From: CAVVEC01 sp963747105
Lineage (GTDB): Bacteria; Acidobacteriota; Terriglobia; Terriglobales; Acidobacteriaceae
Direction: 5' to 3'
Length of the DNA: 64,000 bases
NCBI GenBank assembly: GCA_963747105.1
Contig: CAVVEC010000016.1
Span: forward strand, 1,128,713 to 1,192,712
In this document: one piece after another, positions 16,377 through 26,194 of the stretch
Numbering within the stretch: position 1 is the stretch's first letter
Layout: each line of letters starts with the position of its first letter
Translations under genes and position numbers: made by a program
The notes under the pieces: model-generated
The model's database searches: none
What the model was told of the DNA's origin: nothing
Seen by the model: only the letters and a program-made list of their open reading frames with translations

Positions 16377-17843
16377 TTACGGCGCCGCGAAAGTGACCGC
16401 GATTTGCTTTTGCGTTCGGATAGGTTTGCCGTTGAGCAGGGCAGGGCGATATTGCCATTGCTGTATGGCATCGGCTGCGGCTCGCGCCAGGATGGCGTTG
16501 CCGCTCATTACTGTTACACCCTCGACTTTGCCATCCTCGGTTATGGTCGCCTGTACAACCACTCGCCCTTGCATCTTCCGCAGAAGCGCTTCCTGGGGAT
16601 AAACCGGTTGCACCTTGTATTGCAGCACCGCTCCTGAAATGTCTTGCGAAGTCGGAAGTCCCAACTGAGACGGCGCGGCTGAGGCGACAGGCAGGCTTCC
16701 AATCGCCGCAGTGTCGGACCCCGGCGTGGGAATTTGCGATGGTTGCCGGAGACCGCCGCGACCGTCCGTCGCAACCGGCGGTTTCTCCGCCGGGGAGGAA
16801 GAACGATCGGGAATCGCCAAGTCTGGATTGTTCGTGTCCGTGCTGAGGTCGGTGATTTCGATCCTGGTACTGTGCTGCCCCCCGCCGCTCGCCTCAAGCC
16901 CACTGGATCGAGCTCCGCTGCGAATCGGACTCGGCTTCGAGACCAGTACCGTCGCAGCCGATTGCGCAGGTTGACTACCAGGAGCGGCCTCGCTGCTCGG
17001 TGCATGCCATTCCCGCCAGACTAGAACCGAAATCAGGAGTAGTCCCAGAATGCCAGCGCCCGCGGCCCATCTCTGTCTTCCCGCGAACGCCCGCCGCGCA
17101 TGGCCGGCGAACGCATCTTTGGCGTGAACCAAATTGTCGGAACCCGCGGCGGGCGTGGACAACGTTCCCCTCGCCTGAACCTTGATAGCCTTAGGGTCAA
17201 CCGGCTTGACGCTTGGCTTTTCCCCACGAACACCGCGCTCTTGCGCCGCTTCGGCCAGCGCCGCCAAACGCACCAGGTACCTCATGTGTTCGTCCTCGAA
17301 GGCGTAAGCACGCGTGGAGAATGCTTCCAGTATTCCAGTCGGCCCATAGCGCCCGCGCAATGGGAGCACGGCAATGGAACGCAGTCCCAGCCAGCGGCAA
17401 ACCTCGGGATCCACAAGGACATCCTTCTCCGTATCATCGCAACGAAGGATCTGGCCAGTACGAAGGCATTCTCCAGAGATCCCTGAATCCACGCTGAGCC
17501 GCGCACCCAGGTCCGGGGCAGTTTCGCCGCTGCGCGCCCGACAAATGATTGCGCCATCACACTGGATAGCCAACGCTGCTCCACTGGCGTTGGTGAGCGC
17601 CTGGGCGGCCTCGGCAATGGCTCCCAGGATCACATCGCGTTCCGCCGAGCTGCGGGCAATGGCCAGCTGCAGCTTGGCGAAAACCGATTCCGCGTCGAGG
17701 TCCGTGGTCAAAAGCCCGAGTTGAATGGGGCCGCGGAGACGCGGCCCGCCGGCAGAGAGGCGATCAGCGGAAGAAGGCGGAATCGGCGCTGGGTCACCTG
17801 ACATGGAGTGCGCTCGCCGAAAGAGGGCCAGAGGTCGAATCAT
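16377..17843 (-). CDS. GAF-domain / TonB C-terminal fusion membrane protein
   Basis: This 488-residue protein has a cytosolic GAF domain (about residues 70-215, including SGISGECLRTGQILRCDD), one membrane segment (about 270-290, GAGILGLLLISVLVW), a proline/serine-rich periplasmic linker and a TonB C-terminal domain (about 400-488: VQPVYPQEALLRKMQGRVVV, WQYRPALLNGKPI). TonB normally lacks a cytosolic sensor and uses ExbBD. An alternative start is ATG 17804. No ExbB, ExbD or receptor gene is adjacent. It may couple an intracellular signal to outer-membrane transport or cell-envelope contact. Confidence 0.8.
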   Translation of the reverse strand: MIRPLALFRRAHSMSGDPAPIPPSSADRLSAGGPRLRGPIQLGLLTTDLDAESVFAKLQLAIARSSAERDVILGAIAEAAQALTNASGAALAIQCDGAIICRARSGETAPDLGARLSVDSGISGECLRTGQILRCDDTEKDVLVDPEVCRWLGLRSIAVLPLRGRYGPTGILEAFSTRAYAFEDEHMRYLVRLAALAEAAQERGVRGEKPSVKPVDPKAIKVQARGTLSTPAAGSDNLVHAKDAFAGHARRAFAGRQRWAAGAGILGLLLISVLVWREWHAPSSEAAPGSQPAQSAATVLVSKPSPIRSGARSSGLEASGGGQHSTRIEITDLSTDTNNPDLAIPDRSSSPAEKPPVATDGRGGLRQPSQIPTPGSDTAAIGSLPVASAAPSQLGLPTSQDISGAVLQYKVQPVYPQEALLRKMQGRVVVQATITEDGKVEGVTVMSGNAILARAAADAIQQWQYRPALLNGKPIRTQKQIAVTFAAP

Positions 17844-18029
17844 TGTTATCAGTTCATGGTTGTCGGTTGGCTGGAAAGCGGCGCGTGGAACTTGGCAGTA
17901 GAGTGTCCTCCAAGACGCATCTGCTTGTCAAACGCAAAATCGGACAATCTGTGGAACTTGTCGGCGCCACCCGGACCGGTAACCGCAAAGTTGCAACCTC
18001 CGCTCCTCATGCGTATAAAATCGCCGATC

Positions 18030-19445
18030 ATGAAGTCATTGGGGATCTCCCCGGATGAGTTTCGCAACCTCGCCGAACAGGTCACCCAACTCGCAGCCCA
18101 ATATCTCGGCGACTTAGATTCACGACTTACGTTCCCTCCTACCACTGGCGCGCAGAGCGAGCAACTCTTTCACACGCCACTCCCGGAGAAGGGCTTGGGC
18201 GCGGATGCTCTGGCCGGGCTGAGGGACGTAATCGAGCACTCCCGGGCTCAGAACGGGCGTTTCTTCGGCTATGTGCTCGGGTCAGGCGAACCGGTGGCGG
18301 CGGTCGCGGATCTGCTGGCTAGCGTGCTGAATCAGAACGTGACCGCGTGGCGCTCTGGACCGGCAGCAGTGACATTGGAGCGAACCGTGGTGGAATGGCT
18401 CGCCCAGGCAATTGGATGTCCGGGCTTTCGTGGCAGCCTGACGGGCGGCGGCTCCTCGGCCAACCTGATGGCGTTGGCCATGGCCCGCGAGGCCAAAATT
18501 CCCGCGAACGAAGCCGGCGTAGGGGCGCAACGAGGGATTATTTATGCATCGCAAGAGGTCCACATGTCAATACCCAAGAGCGTCGCTCTGCTGGGAATCG
18601 GGAGGAAAAATCTGCGGCTCATTCCGGCGGATAATAATTTCCGCCTGATTCCGTCAGAACTTGAACAGGCCATCCAGCGCGATATGGCGGCAGGGAAGCA
18701 ACCGATCGCGGTGGTTGCCTCTGCCGGCACAGTCAACACGGGGGCGATTGATCCTCTGCCGGAGATCGCTGCGATTGTCCGCCGACACCGCCTCTGGCTG
18801 CATGTGGATGGAGCCTACGGCGCTTTGGCCGCGATCGCGGCTCCGGACAAGTTCGCGGGACTCAATCTTGCCGACTCGATTTCTCTCGATCCGCACAAGT
18901 GGCTCTATCAGCCTTTGGATTGCGGCTGTTTGTTGTACCGTGACGCTAGGGCCGCGCAAGCCGCCTTCTCCCACACGGGAGACTATGCCAGAGCGCTGAC
19001 CACGGATCCCATCGAGGGGTTTGCGTTCTTTGAGGAATCCCTGGAACTGTCCCGGCGCTTCCGCGCGCTACGCCTCTGGCTGTCGCTTCGTTATCACGGG
19101 CTGGAGGCTTTCCGCGCCGCGATTCAGAAAGACTTGGATCTGGCGAAACATCTGGCCGACCGAATTGCGGCGCATCCGGAACTGGAGCTTCTCGCGCATG
19201 GTGAGCTGAGCGCAGTTTGCTTCCGCTACAAAGGAACGGAAGCTCTTTCAGAAGAGGAACTGAATCGCCGTAACGCAGCCCTTCTTAAGCGCGTGGTGCA
19301 ACGGGGCCGCGTGTATCTTTCCAACGCTACGCTGCGAGGCAAGTTCTGTTTGCGAGCCTGCATCGTGAATCACCGCACGACGCAGGCCGACGTGGAAAGT
19401 GTGCTACCAGAGGTGCTAAGCGCGGCGAGAGAGTTGAGTGTATAA
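18030..19445 (+). CDS. PLP-dependent decarboxylase, aromatic-L-amino-acid type
   Basis: The 471-residue product belongs to group II PLP decarboxylases. GGSSANLMALAMAR binds the phosphate, LHVDGAYGA gives the cofactor aspartate, and SLDPHKWLYQPLDCG contains the Schiff-base lysine. The C-terminal LSNATLRGKFCLRACIVNHRTT is typical of aromatic amino acid and related decarboxylases. I chose ATG 18030 over the longer frame because the family starts close to this point; ATG 18009 is possible. The sugar kinase gene follows by 30 bases, but a shared pathway is not evident. Confidence 0.85.
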   Translation: MKSLGISPDEFRNLAEQVTQLAAQYLGDLDSRLTFPPTTGAQSEQLFHTPLPEKGLGADALAGLRDVIEHSRAQNGRFFGYVLGSGEPVAAVADLLASVLNQNVTAWRSGPAAVTLERTVVEWLAQAIGCPGFRGSLTGGGSSANLMALAMAREAKIPANEAGVGAQRGIIYASQEVHMSIPKSVALLGIGRKNLRLIPADNNFRLIPSELEQAIQRDMAAGKQPIAVVASAGTVNTGAIDPLPEIAAIVRRHRLWLHVDGAYGALAAIAAPDKFAGLNLADSISLDPHKWLYQPLDCGCLLYRDARAAQAAFSHTGDYARALTTDPIEGFAFFEESLELSRRFRALRLWLSLRYHGLEAFRAAIQKDLDLAKHLADRIAAHPELELLAHGELSAVCFRYKGTEALSEEELNRRNAALLKRVVQRGRVYLSNATLRGKFCLRACIVNHRTTQADVESVLPEVLSAARELSV

Positions 19446-19474
19446 CGCCGAGCGTCTCATGATACAAACACTGC

Positions 19475-20509
19475 ATGCGGAAGCCTGACTACGCGGTAAG
19501 CAGGCCGACAATTGTCGCCCAGGCCCCTTGCCGGGCCGACCTGGCCGGCGGCACGATTGACCTGTGGCCACTCTACCTGTTTCATCCCGGCGCGCTGACC
19601 TTGAATTTTGCCGTCAATATACAGACCGCTTGCCGGATCACGCCCCTCAAGGGACGCCGGATTTGCTTGCGCTCCCTGGACACCAGGAAGGAAGAATCCT
19701 TCTCCAGTCTCGATGTTCTGCGCCAGGCGCGCCGCTTCCGGCTTCCCCTGGCCGCGCGCCTGTTGCAATTCTTCGCTCCGAAAGAGGGACTCCTGATCGA
19801 AACCGACTCCGAATCTCCTGCTGGAGCAGGCATTTCCGGATCTTCAGCCCTTATGATCGCGACCACTGCCGCGCTTGCTCGGTTCACCGGCCGCAATCTG
19901 ACCCTCGAACAGATGCGCGTGATTGCGCAGAACGTAGAGGCGCAGATCATTCAGGTGCCAACGGGCTGCCAGGATTATTATCCGGCGCTCTACGGCGGCG
20001 TCAGCGCCATCCACCTCGACGCCGACGGCATTCACCGCGAAGCTGTCCCGGTCATGCCGGACGAAATCGAGTCGCGTTTCGTGCTCGCCTACACCGGTGC
20101 GCCTCGACAATCCGGCATCAACAACTGGGAGGTTTTCCAAGCCCACATTAACGGAGACCGGCGCGTATTCCGCAACTTCGAGCGGATTTGTGAGATTGCG
20201 CGCGCCATGCACCAGGCGCTGGTTCAGGAAAACTGGGACGAGGTAGCCCGGCTTTTGCGCGAAGAATGGAAGCTGCGGCGAACCAACGCCCCCCGCATCA
20301 CGACCCCTTTGATTGACAAGTTGATTGCCGTCGCCGCCAAGCACGGCGGCCGGGCCGCAAAGGCGTGTGGCGCCGGGGGTGGAGGCTGCGTGATTTTCCT
20401 GGTGGAGACGGGCGCCGCCAGCAGCGTTGCTACCGCCATCGGCGACAATGGCGGGCGCGTTCTCCCACTGCAAGTGGCACGAGACGGCCTGCGCTTCCTC
20501 CTCGCTTGA
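19475..20509 (+). CDS. GHMP-family sugar kinase
   Basis: The 344-residue protein has GHMP motifs: APCRADLAGGTIDLW near the N-terminus, the phosphate-binding ESPAGAGISGSSALMIAT and the C-terminal AAKACGAGGGGCVIFLV. The pattern is closest to D-glycero-D-manno-heptose 7-phosphate kinase and L-fucokinase-type sugar kinases, cytosolic enzymes using ATP. TACAAA lies six bases before the ATG, so it may have its own weak promoter besides read-through from the decarboxylase gene. Exact sugar uncertain. Confidence 0.75.
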   Translation: MRKPDYAVSRPTIVAQAPCRADLAGGTIDLWPLYLFHPGALTLNFAVNIQTACRITPLKGRRICLRSLDTRKEESFSSLDVLRQARRFRLPLAARLLQFFAPKEGLLIETDSESPAGAGISGSSALMIATTAALARFTGRNLTLEQMRVIAQNVEAQIIQVPTGCQDYYPALYGGVSAIHLDADGIHREAVPVMPDEIESRFVLAYTGAPRQSGINNWEVFQAHINGDRRVFRNFERICEIARAMHQALVQENWDEVARLLREEWKLRRTNAPRITTPLIDKLIAVAAKHGGRAAKACGAGGGGCVIFLVETGAASSVATAIGDNGGRVLPLQVARDGLRFLLA

Positions 20510-20561
20510 AACGCGGATCGGATTCGGGCCCTCCCCCTAAAAGCAGCTCCGGGCAGCCAAA

Positions 20562-20580
20562 ATGGCGATATAATCGCCAT
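20562..20580. promoter_or_regulatory. Palindromic operator overlapping a -10-like box
   Basis: ATGGCGATATAATCGCCAT is a perfect inverted repeat of two 8-base arms around ATA. TATAAT (20569-20574) sits in its centre. If this is the -10, transcription starts about 20581, which excludes ATG 20579 and supports ATG 20600 as the start of the next gene. Confidence 0.45.
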
Positions 20581-20599
20581 GAGACGGGTCGAGTGTCCC

Positions 20600-21640
20600 A
20601 TGAAGCCACGCTATGTTTCCGCCGTGTTTCTGTTGTTTCTCAGTGGCGTAGCCGGGGCAGGTGCTTCCGATCAGGCACCGTCCAGTCCAAAGCCGGCTTC
20701 TCCCCCTCCGCGAATTTCAAAGCAAACCCGCATGGATCTGGTTCGCGCATTCGATTCGGAACTGATTTTCATTCGCACGCCGTTCCCGATGGGGAAAAAG
20801 GGGCTCACCCTGAAGAACGGAGTCGTCTCGCCTAGCGCCGAAGAACGGCAAAAGATGATCGCCATGTGGGGTCCTGCAGTGAAGCCCGGTGACGAGGCGC
20901 GCATCACGAACATCCTGGTTAAGAACGATCTGATTCACTTCGAAATCAACGGCGGTCCGATCAAGAAACAGAAGTGGTACCAGCGCATCCAGGTAGGCAT
21001 GGGAGGAAATGACACTACCCTTGCCCCCAGCGATTCCAATGCCAATCCGCGCGGCTCCTATGTAGATCTGGTATTCGATCACTATGTGCCTGATCTAAAT
21101 CCACAGCAACTCAAAGATCTTCTCCGTCCGGTGTTTGATTTCGATGCCAAATCGGCCGTGGAGGCCTATCTGGACACGGTCGCGCCCAAGATCAAGGAAG
21201 CGATCAAGAACCACCAGGTGCTGGTGGGAATGAACCGCGAGATGCTGATCTATGCCAAGGGAAGACCTCCCAAGAAAATCCGCGAGAAAGATGGGGAAAC
21301 CGAATACGAGGACTGGATCTACGGCGAGCCTCCGCAGGACGTCGATTTTGTGCGGCTGGTGGGTGATGTGGTGGTTCGGGTCGAGACCATGAAGGTGAGC
21401 GGCGAAAAGATGGTCCGCACCGAGAAGGAAGTAAACCTCGAGCCGCAACCGAGTGTTGCCAAGGCATCGCAGCCAAGGCCGGCGAATGCTCCTACCCTGA
21501 AGCGTCCCGGAGAAGAAGGCCCGGACTCAGCCGCAGGGGACGCAGCCAAATCACAATTGCCATTGCCGCGCCCTGACCCGAACCCACCACCGGACTCCAA
21601 TCCTGCGCCGCACTTATTCCCCACCGTGGCTGAACTCTGA
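20600..21640 (+). CDS. Secreted protein of unknown function
   Basis: From ATG 20600 the product is 346 residues. A signal peptide (YVSAVFLLFLSGVAGAGA) precedes a soluble domain with RAFDSELIFIRTPFPMGKKG, RITNILVKNDLIHFEINGGP, a VDLVFDHYVPDLNPQQLKDL segment and a VGMNREMLIYAKGRPPKK segment, ending in a proline-rich disordered tail from about residue 280. I do not recognise a named family, but it resembles conserved hypothetical proteins of Acidobacteria. Its promoter region holds a perfect palindrome, so it may be regulated. Confidence 0.65.
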   Translation: MKPRYVSAVFLLFLSGVAGAGASDQAPSSPKPASPPPRISKQTRMDLVRAFDSELIFIRTPFPMGKKGLTLKNGVVSPSAEERQKMIAMWGPAVKPGDEARITNILVKNDLIHFEINGGPIKKQKWYQRIQVGMGGNDTTLAPSDSNANPRGSYVDLVFDHYVPDLNPQQLKDLLRPVFDFDAKSAVEAYLDTVAPKIKEAIKNHQVLVGMNREMLIYAKGRPPKKIREKDGETEYEDWIYGEPPQDVDFVRLVGDVVVRVETMKVSGEKMVRTEKEVNLEPQPSVAKASQPRPANAPTLKRPGEEGPDSAAGDAAKSQLPLPRPDPNPPPDSNPAPHLFPTVAEL

Positions 21641-21664
21641 CTTGGCTGCGCGCTGCCCGCCCTT

Positions 21665-21676
21665 TACACTGGAAGA
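21665..21676 (+). promoter_or_regulatory. Leaderless-type promoter of nadE
   Basis: TACACT (21665-21670) ends six bases before GTG 21677. A -35-like TTGGCT lies 17 bases upstream (21642-21647). Confidence 0.5.
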
Positions 21677-23318
21677 GTGAAGATCGCGCTGGGACAGATT
21701 AATCCCACAGTAGGGGATTTCAAGGGCAACGCCGCAAAGATTATAGAATTTGCCCGCCGCGCCCAGACTGAAAATGCGGAGTTGGTGCTTTTTCCGGAGC
21801 TTTCCGTCTGCGGTTACCCGCCCCGCGATCTCGTGGAACGAGCCTCATTCGTCGCCCACAACCATGAGAGCCTGAACCATATCGCGACGGAAACGCGTGG
21901 CATCGCGGTTATCTGTGGAGTGGTGACTCCAGCTCAGGCGGAAACTGGCAAGTCGGTAATGAACTCCGCAGCGCTGCTCAAGGATGGGGAGATAGCATTT
22001 CTGCAATCCAAGATGCTACTGCCCACCTATGATGTCTTCGATGAGATGCGCAACTTCGCGCCGGCCAAGAGCCAGCAAGTGCTCCCGTTTTGCGGCAAGC
22101 AGATGGCCCTCACCATTTGTGAAGACGCCTGGAACGATAAGCAATTCTGGAATAAGCGCCTGTACACCTTCGATCCGGTGGAGTCCTTGATTCATGCCGG
22201 AGGCAATTTCCTGCTGAACATTTCCGCGCTCTCCTTTCTGGATCGGGAAGCGCGAGTTGCGCCGCGATATGCTGGCCACGATCGCGCGCAACTATAAAGT
22301 GCCGGTCGCCATGGTCAACCAGGTCGGTGGGAATGACAGTCTGGTCTTCGACGGTTCCAGCCTGGTGTTTAATTCCGCGGGCGAAGTGATCGCGCAAGGG
22401 AAGTCTTTTGAAGAGGACATCATTTATTTCGATTCCGACCGGCTCACCGGCGAAATCCATCATCAGGTTGAGGGCGAGGAGGCCAGCGTGTACGCCGCCC
22501 TGGTGCTGGGGACGCGCGATTACGTGCGCAAATGCGGCTTTCGCCAGGTGATCATCGGTTTGAGCGGAGGCATTGACTCCGCTCTCACCGCAGCCATTGC
22601 CGCCGATGCCCTGGGACCTGAAAACGTCATCGGCGTTGGCATGCCGGGACCATATTCGTCGCAAGGCTCGATTGATGACGCGCGGTCGCTGGCCAACAAT
22701 TTGGGTATTCGTTTCGAATTGCTCGGCATCACCGATATTTTCGAAGCCTACAAGCAGACTCTGAGGAAGGTGTTCGCTGGGTGTAAGGAAGACGAAACCG
22801 AAGAGAATATCCAGTCGCGCGCCCGCGGCACGCTGCTGATGGCACTGTCGAATAAGTTCGGAGCTATTGTGCTCAGCACGGGCAACAAGAGCGAACTCGG
22901 TGTCGGCTATTGCACCCTGTACGGGGATATGGTCGGCGGACTCGCGGTGATCTCGGATGTGCCCAAGACCATGGTCTATCGCCTCAGCCATTACCTGAAC
23001 TCGCGCCGCCCGGTGATCCCTCAAGCAAGCTTGGAGAAGCCGCCCTCCGCCGAATTACGTCCCGATCAGAAGGACAGCGATACCCTGCCACCCTACGAGG
23101 TGCTCGACGCGATCCTGGAAGACTACGTCGAGGAGTTGCACACGGCGGAGCGGATTGCAGCCGAGCGCGGTTTTGATGTTACTCTGGTTCGGCGGGTCGT
23201 CCGTATGGTGGAGCGCGCCGAATACAAGCGGCAGCAGGCTGCCCCCGGGATCAAGATTTCGGCGAAAGCCTTTGGCTACGGCCGCCGCTTCCCGATCGCC
23301 GCCAAGTCTGACGGGTAG
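21677..23318 (+). CDS. nadE: Glutamine-hydrolysing NAD+ synthase, one frameshift
   Basis: The gene encodes a two-domain NAD synthase of about 546 residues. The N-terminal glutaminase (nitrilase fold: LFPELSVCGYPPRDL, QSKMLLPTYDVFDE, LTICEDAW with the catalytic cysteine) releases ammonia. The C-terminal synthetase (IGLSGGIDSALTAAIA P-loop, LSTGNKSELGVGY) amidates nicotinate adenine dinucleotide. An extra base near 22229 shifts the frame; the corrected reading there is SPFWIGKRELRRDMLATIA. Since NAD synthase is essential and both halves are fully conserved, sequencing error is the likely cause. Confidence 0.93.
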
Positions 23319-23381
23319 ACTTAGAACATCTCCAAAATCACAACCAAGGCACCAGTTTCTCGCAATTACAGAAAGGAAAGC

Positions 23382-24269
23382 ATGTATCGTCATCTAACTA
23401 GTCTGTTTGCCCTGCTCCTGCTGGTCACGCTGGCCGGCGCGCAACCAAAACCTGCCGCGCCTCCCGCCGAAGCCAAGACTGCCGCCAGCACCGTTCTTCC
23501 TTCGGAAGAGACGGTTGCCGCTTTTCTCCAGCAGATGTTTGGGTACGACTCTTCGTTGAGTTTCAAGGTGGTAAGTATCAAGCCGGGAGAGGCCGAAGGA
23601 CTGGCCGAGGTGAATGTCCTGATTAGCGGTACTCAGGGGCAGCAGGCCTATAAGTTCTACGTCACTGCCGATGGACACCATGCGCTATCCGGGGAAATTA
23701 TCCCGTTTGGGGTTCATCCCTTCGAGGCTACGCGCAAGGAACTCGAACGGAGTGTAACCGGACCTTCGCGGGGGCCGGCCGACGCTCCTGTTACCATCGT
23801 GGAGTTCAGCGATCTGCAGTGCCCGCACTGCAAGGAAGCGCAGCCTACCTTGGACAAGCTGATGTCGGAGGCCAAGAATGTCCGTCTGGTATTCCAGAAT
23901 TTCCCTCTTCCCGGCCATGACTGGGCCGCCAAAGCGGCGGCTTATGCCGACTGCGTCGGACGCAGTTCCAGCGATGCTTTTTGGAAGTTCATCGCAAGTG
24001 TGTATGGCGCGCAGTCCGATATCACCGCGGCCAATGCGGACGAGAAGTTAACCGGCTTTGCCGATGGCGCGGGCGTGAAGGGTGCTGACATCGCGGCTTG
24101 CTCTGCCAAACCAGAGACCGCCACACGAGTGGAGCATTCCGCAAAACTGGGCAATTCCCTCAACGTCAATTCGACCCCCACGCTCTTTCTTAACGGGCGT
24201 AAACTTCCGGCGGTTCCTTATGAGGTACTACAGAAGTTGGTGGACTTCGCGGTCAAGGAAGGAAAGTAA
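23382..24269 (+). CDS. DsbA-family thiol oxidoreductase, exported
   Basis: A signal peptide (LTSLFALLLLVTLAGAQ) is followed by an N-terminal alpha/beta domain of about 100 residues and a DsbA/BdbD-like thioredoxin domain. The latter holds VTIVEFSDLQCPHCKEAQPT with CPHC at about residues 146-149 and the cis-proline region STPTLFLNG near the C-terminus. It probably forms or isomerises disulfides in the periplasm. GAAAGGAAAG precedes the ATG. No DsbB/VKOR partner is next to it. The N-terminal domain resembles those of other acidobacterial DsbA-like proteins. Confidence 0.8.
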   Translation: MYRHLTSLFALLLLVTLAGAQPKPAAPPAEAKTAASTVLPSEETVAAFLQQMFGYDSSLSFKVVSIKPGEAEGLAEVNVLISGTQGQQAYKFYVTADGHHALSGEIIPFGVHPFEATRKELERSVTGPSRGPADAPVTIVEFSDLQCPHCKEAQPTLDKLMSEAKNVRLVFQNFPLPGHDWAAKAAAYADCVGRSSSDAFWKFIASVYGAQSDITAANADEKLTGFADGAGVKGADIAACSAKPETATRVEHSAKLGNSLNVNSTPTLFLNGRKLPAVPYEVLQKLVDFAVKEGK

Positions 24270-24307
24270 GGCTGGTTAGGAGCTGGCGATCAGTTCCTAG
24301 GTAATCT

Positions 24308-26182
24308 TCAATACCCTTTGGGCAACCACACTTCGGAGTTACGGCTTTGCCGGTTGTTGAGTACGTGGGGCGTAATCACGACCAGCAGTTCATCGCTTTC
24401 GTCTGTCTTGCTATTGTTCACCATGACTCGGTTCAACCCCGGGACTCCTCCGAGGCCCGGAATTCCCGTCATGCTGAGCTGTTCGTTGTGGGTTACCGCA
24501 CTGGCCACTACCGCCGGCTCTCCATCCACCAAGGTAATGCTGCCCTTGTATTCGCGATTGTTGATGACCGGTACGCCATTGATACTCGGCCCCGCCAAAG
24601 TGCGCAATTGCATCTCCAGATCCAAGCTCACATCCAGGTTGGGATGCACCACCGGCTTGGCCTTGATGCTCAGCCCCAGATCCTCGTAGCTGAAGGAGGG
24701 GAAAGGAGCCTGGAAAGAGCCATTCTGCAGGACCTGGGAAATCGCACTGGTGTTAAAAACCGGCGCGAAGCTGGCGTTTACTATGGGATAGCGCGTACCG
24801 ATACGGAAGGTGGCCGGGCTGCCCTGGCCCGTCCGCAAGGCGGCATGGTCCAGACTCCTGACCCAACTCTCATTCAACGACAGCTCCCCGCTCAGGGTTC
24901 CCGGTTGGATCGCCATCAGCGTCAGACCACCGCCAAAGGTGGCCACCGGCTGGCTGAAGAGCTGGCCGAGGGGCGAGTTCTGCTGGGACAGTTGCGCCAG
25001 GAGGCCCGAGATGCCCTGCGAACTCGCCTGGTTGATTCCCCCGCTGGAGATCAGCTGATTCACCAGGCTTTGAATATCTGTCCCCCCCAGCCCAGCCAGC
25101 AATCCGTCCACCGCAGCGACAGGAACGTTGAACAAGGTGAACTGGTTCGGGATATGCACCCCCATATTCCGCGTCAACTGGTGATCAATCTGGAACACCT
25201 CCACATCCAGCATGACTTGGGGACGGAATACCTCGAGATTCTTTAGGACTTTAGTCACCGCATCCAGCACGGGAACCGGCGCGCGCACCACGATTTTTCC
25301 GCCCCCATGTTCCTGGCCAATGAATCGAATCTCGAATACAACTCGCAGCAAAGTAATGAATTCATTCGACTCTTCCGGCGTACTGATTTCCGGCACGTAG
25401 AACGTACGCAACGCCAGGCGGTCGAACAGGCGGTGATTCTCAGATGTGTCCCGTGCCATCCAGATCTGCTTTTCCGCTAACGGAGTCCAGAAAGTGCCGG
25501 TGACGCCGCAGGCCAGGCGCATGGCGGTGGAGAAATCGACGTTGTCCAGATCGAAATGCACCCGGTGGGTTTGCACCGAGTCGTCGAACTCGGTGCTTAT
25601 GCCGAATGCCTCCGCCACCTGCGTGATCAGTCCTCGCCCATCGCCGCGATAATGGAAGTCATGGTGGGTCGGATCCGGAACGACCCGCAACACTCCGGCA
25701 TCTTCCACCACTACGGGAGATGCGGCCGGCTTCGGCGCCCATTCCGCGAGGGAGTCGCGGAGACGCTGCTGCGCGAATTCGTTTTTCGGATCAAGGTTCA
25801 AAGCGCTGCCGAACTCGGCCTGCGCTTCCACCGGCTTTTGGTTGAGCAGATCGGCATTTCCCCGCTGCAGGTGACTGAAGATGAGTTGCTCTCGAACCAT
25901 TGCCAGCGCGGTCACGTAGTCAATATTTTTAGGCGATAGACGGGCCGCCGCGTCAAACTCCTCAAAGGCCTCCGCGAAGCGTTTTTCTTTCTGCAGTTTC
26001 ATCGCCCGGGAAAACTCGGCTTTGGCTTTCTTGAGATCCGCCTTCGAGGGGTTGCACGCGGGATCGGACGGGGCCGCTTGGGCGCAAGCCAGTACCACGA
26101 CATTCTGGGGTTGGTCTGCCGCTGGAGCCGCTAGCGAGCCCAGTGCGACCACCAGAACGAACCATCCCAAACGCGCGCGCAT
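24308..26182 (-). CDS. TPR-secretin outer-membrane protein (GspD/PilQ family)
   Basis: From ATG 26182 the protein is 624 residues. A signal peptide is followed by TPR-like repeats (about 55-155: KAEFSRAMKLQKEKRFAEAF, NPKNIDYV-like), an STN-like segment, an N1-type domain (TFYVPEISTPEESNEFITLL, KIVVRAPVPVLDAVTKVLKN) and a secretin beta-domain ending GIPGLGGVPGLNRVM and DELLVVITPHVL. Such secretins form the outer-membrane gate of type II secretion or type IV pilus systems. The TPR N-terminus is frequent in Acidobacteria. No assembly genes are adjacent. Confidence 0.85.
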   Translation of the reverse strand: MRARLGWFVLVVALGSLAAPAADQPQNVVVLACAQAAPSDPACNPSKADLKKAKAEFSRAMKLQKEKRFAEAFEEFDAAARLSPKNIDYVTALAMVREQLIFSHLQRGNADLLNQKPVEAQAEFGSALNLDPKNEFAQQRLRDSLAEWAPKPAASPVVVEDAGVLRVVPDPTHHDFHYRGDGRGLITQVAEAFGISTEFDDSVQTHRVHFDLDNVDFSTAMRLACGVTGTFWTPLAEKQIWMARDTSENHRLFDRLALRTFYVPEISTPEESNEFITLLRVVFEIRFIGQEHGGGKIVVRAPVPVLDAVTKVLKNLEVFRPQVMLDVEVFQIDHQLTRNMGVHIPNQFTLFNVPVAAVDGLLAGLGGTDIQSLVNQLISSGGINQASSQGISGLLAQLSQQNSPLGQLFSQPVATFGGGLTLMAIQPGTLSGELSLNESWVRSLDHAALRTGQGSPATFRIGTRYPIVNASFAPVFNTSAISQVLQNGSFQAPFPSFSYEDLGLSIKAKPVVHPNLDVSLDLEMQLRTLAGPSINGVPVINNREYKGSITLVDGEPAVVASAVTHNEQLSMTGIPGLGGVPGLNRVMVNNSKTDESDELLVVITPHVLNNRQSRNSEVWLPKGY

Positions 26183-26194
26183 GCTCCGATTGTA
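26183..26194 (-). promoter_or_regulatory. Leaderless-type -10 of secretin gene
   Basis: On the reverse strand TACAAT (26194-26189) ends six bases before ATG 26182. This supports the shorter start over the longer open frame to 26353. Confidence 0.5.

Noticed and set aside
24347..25246. 299-codon forward frame opposite the secretin gene
   Set aside because: Antisense to the conserved secretin domain; no ribosome site.
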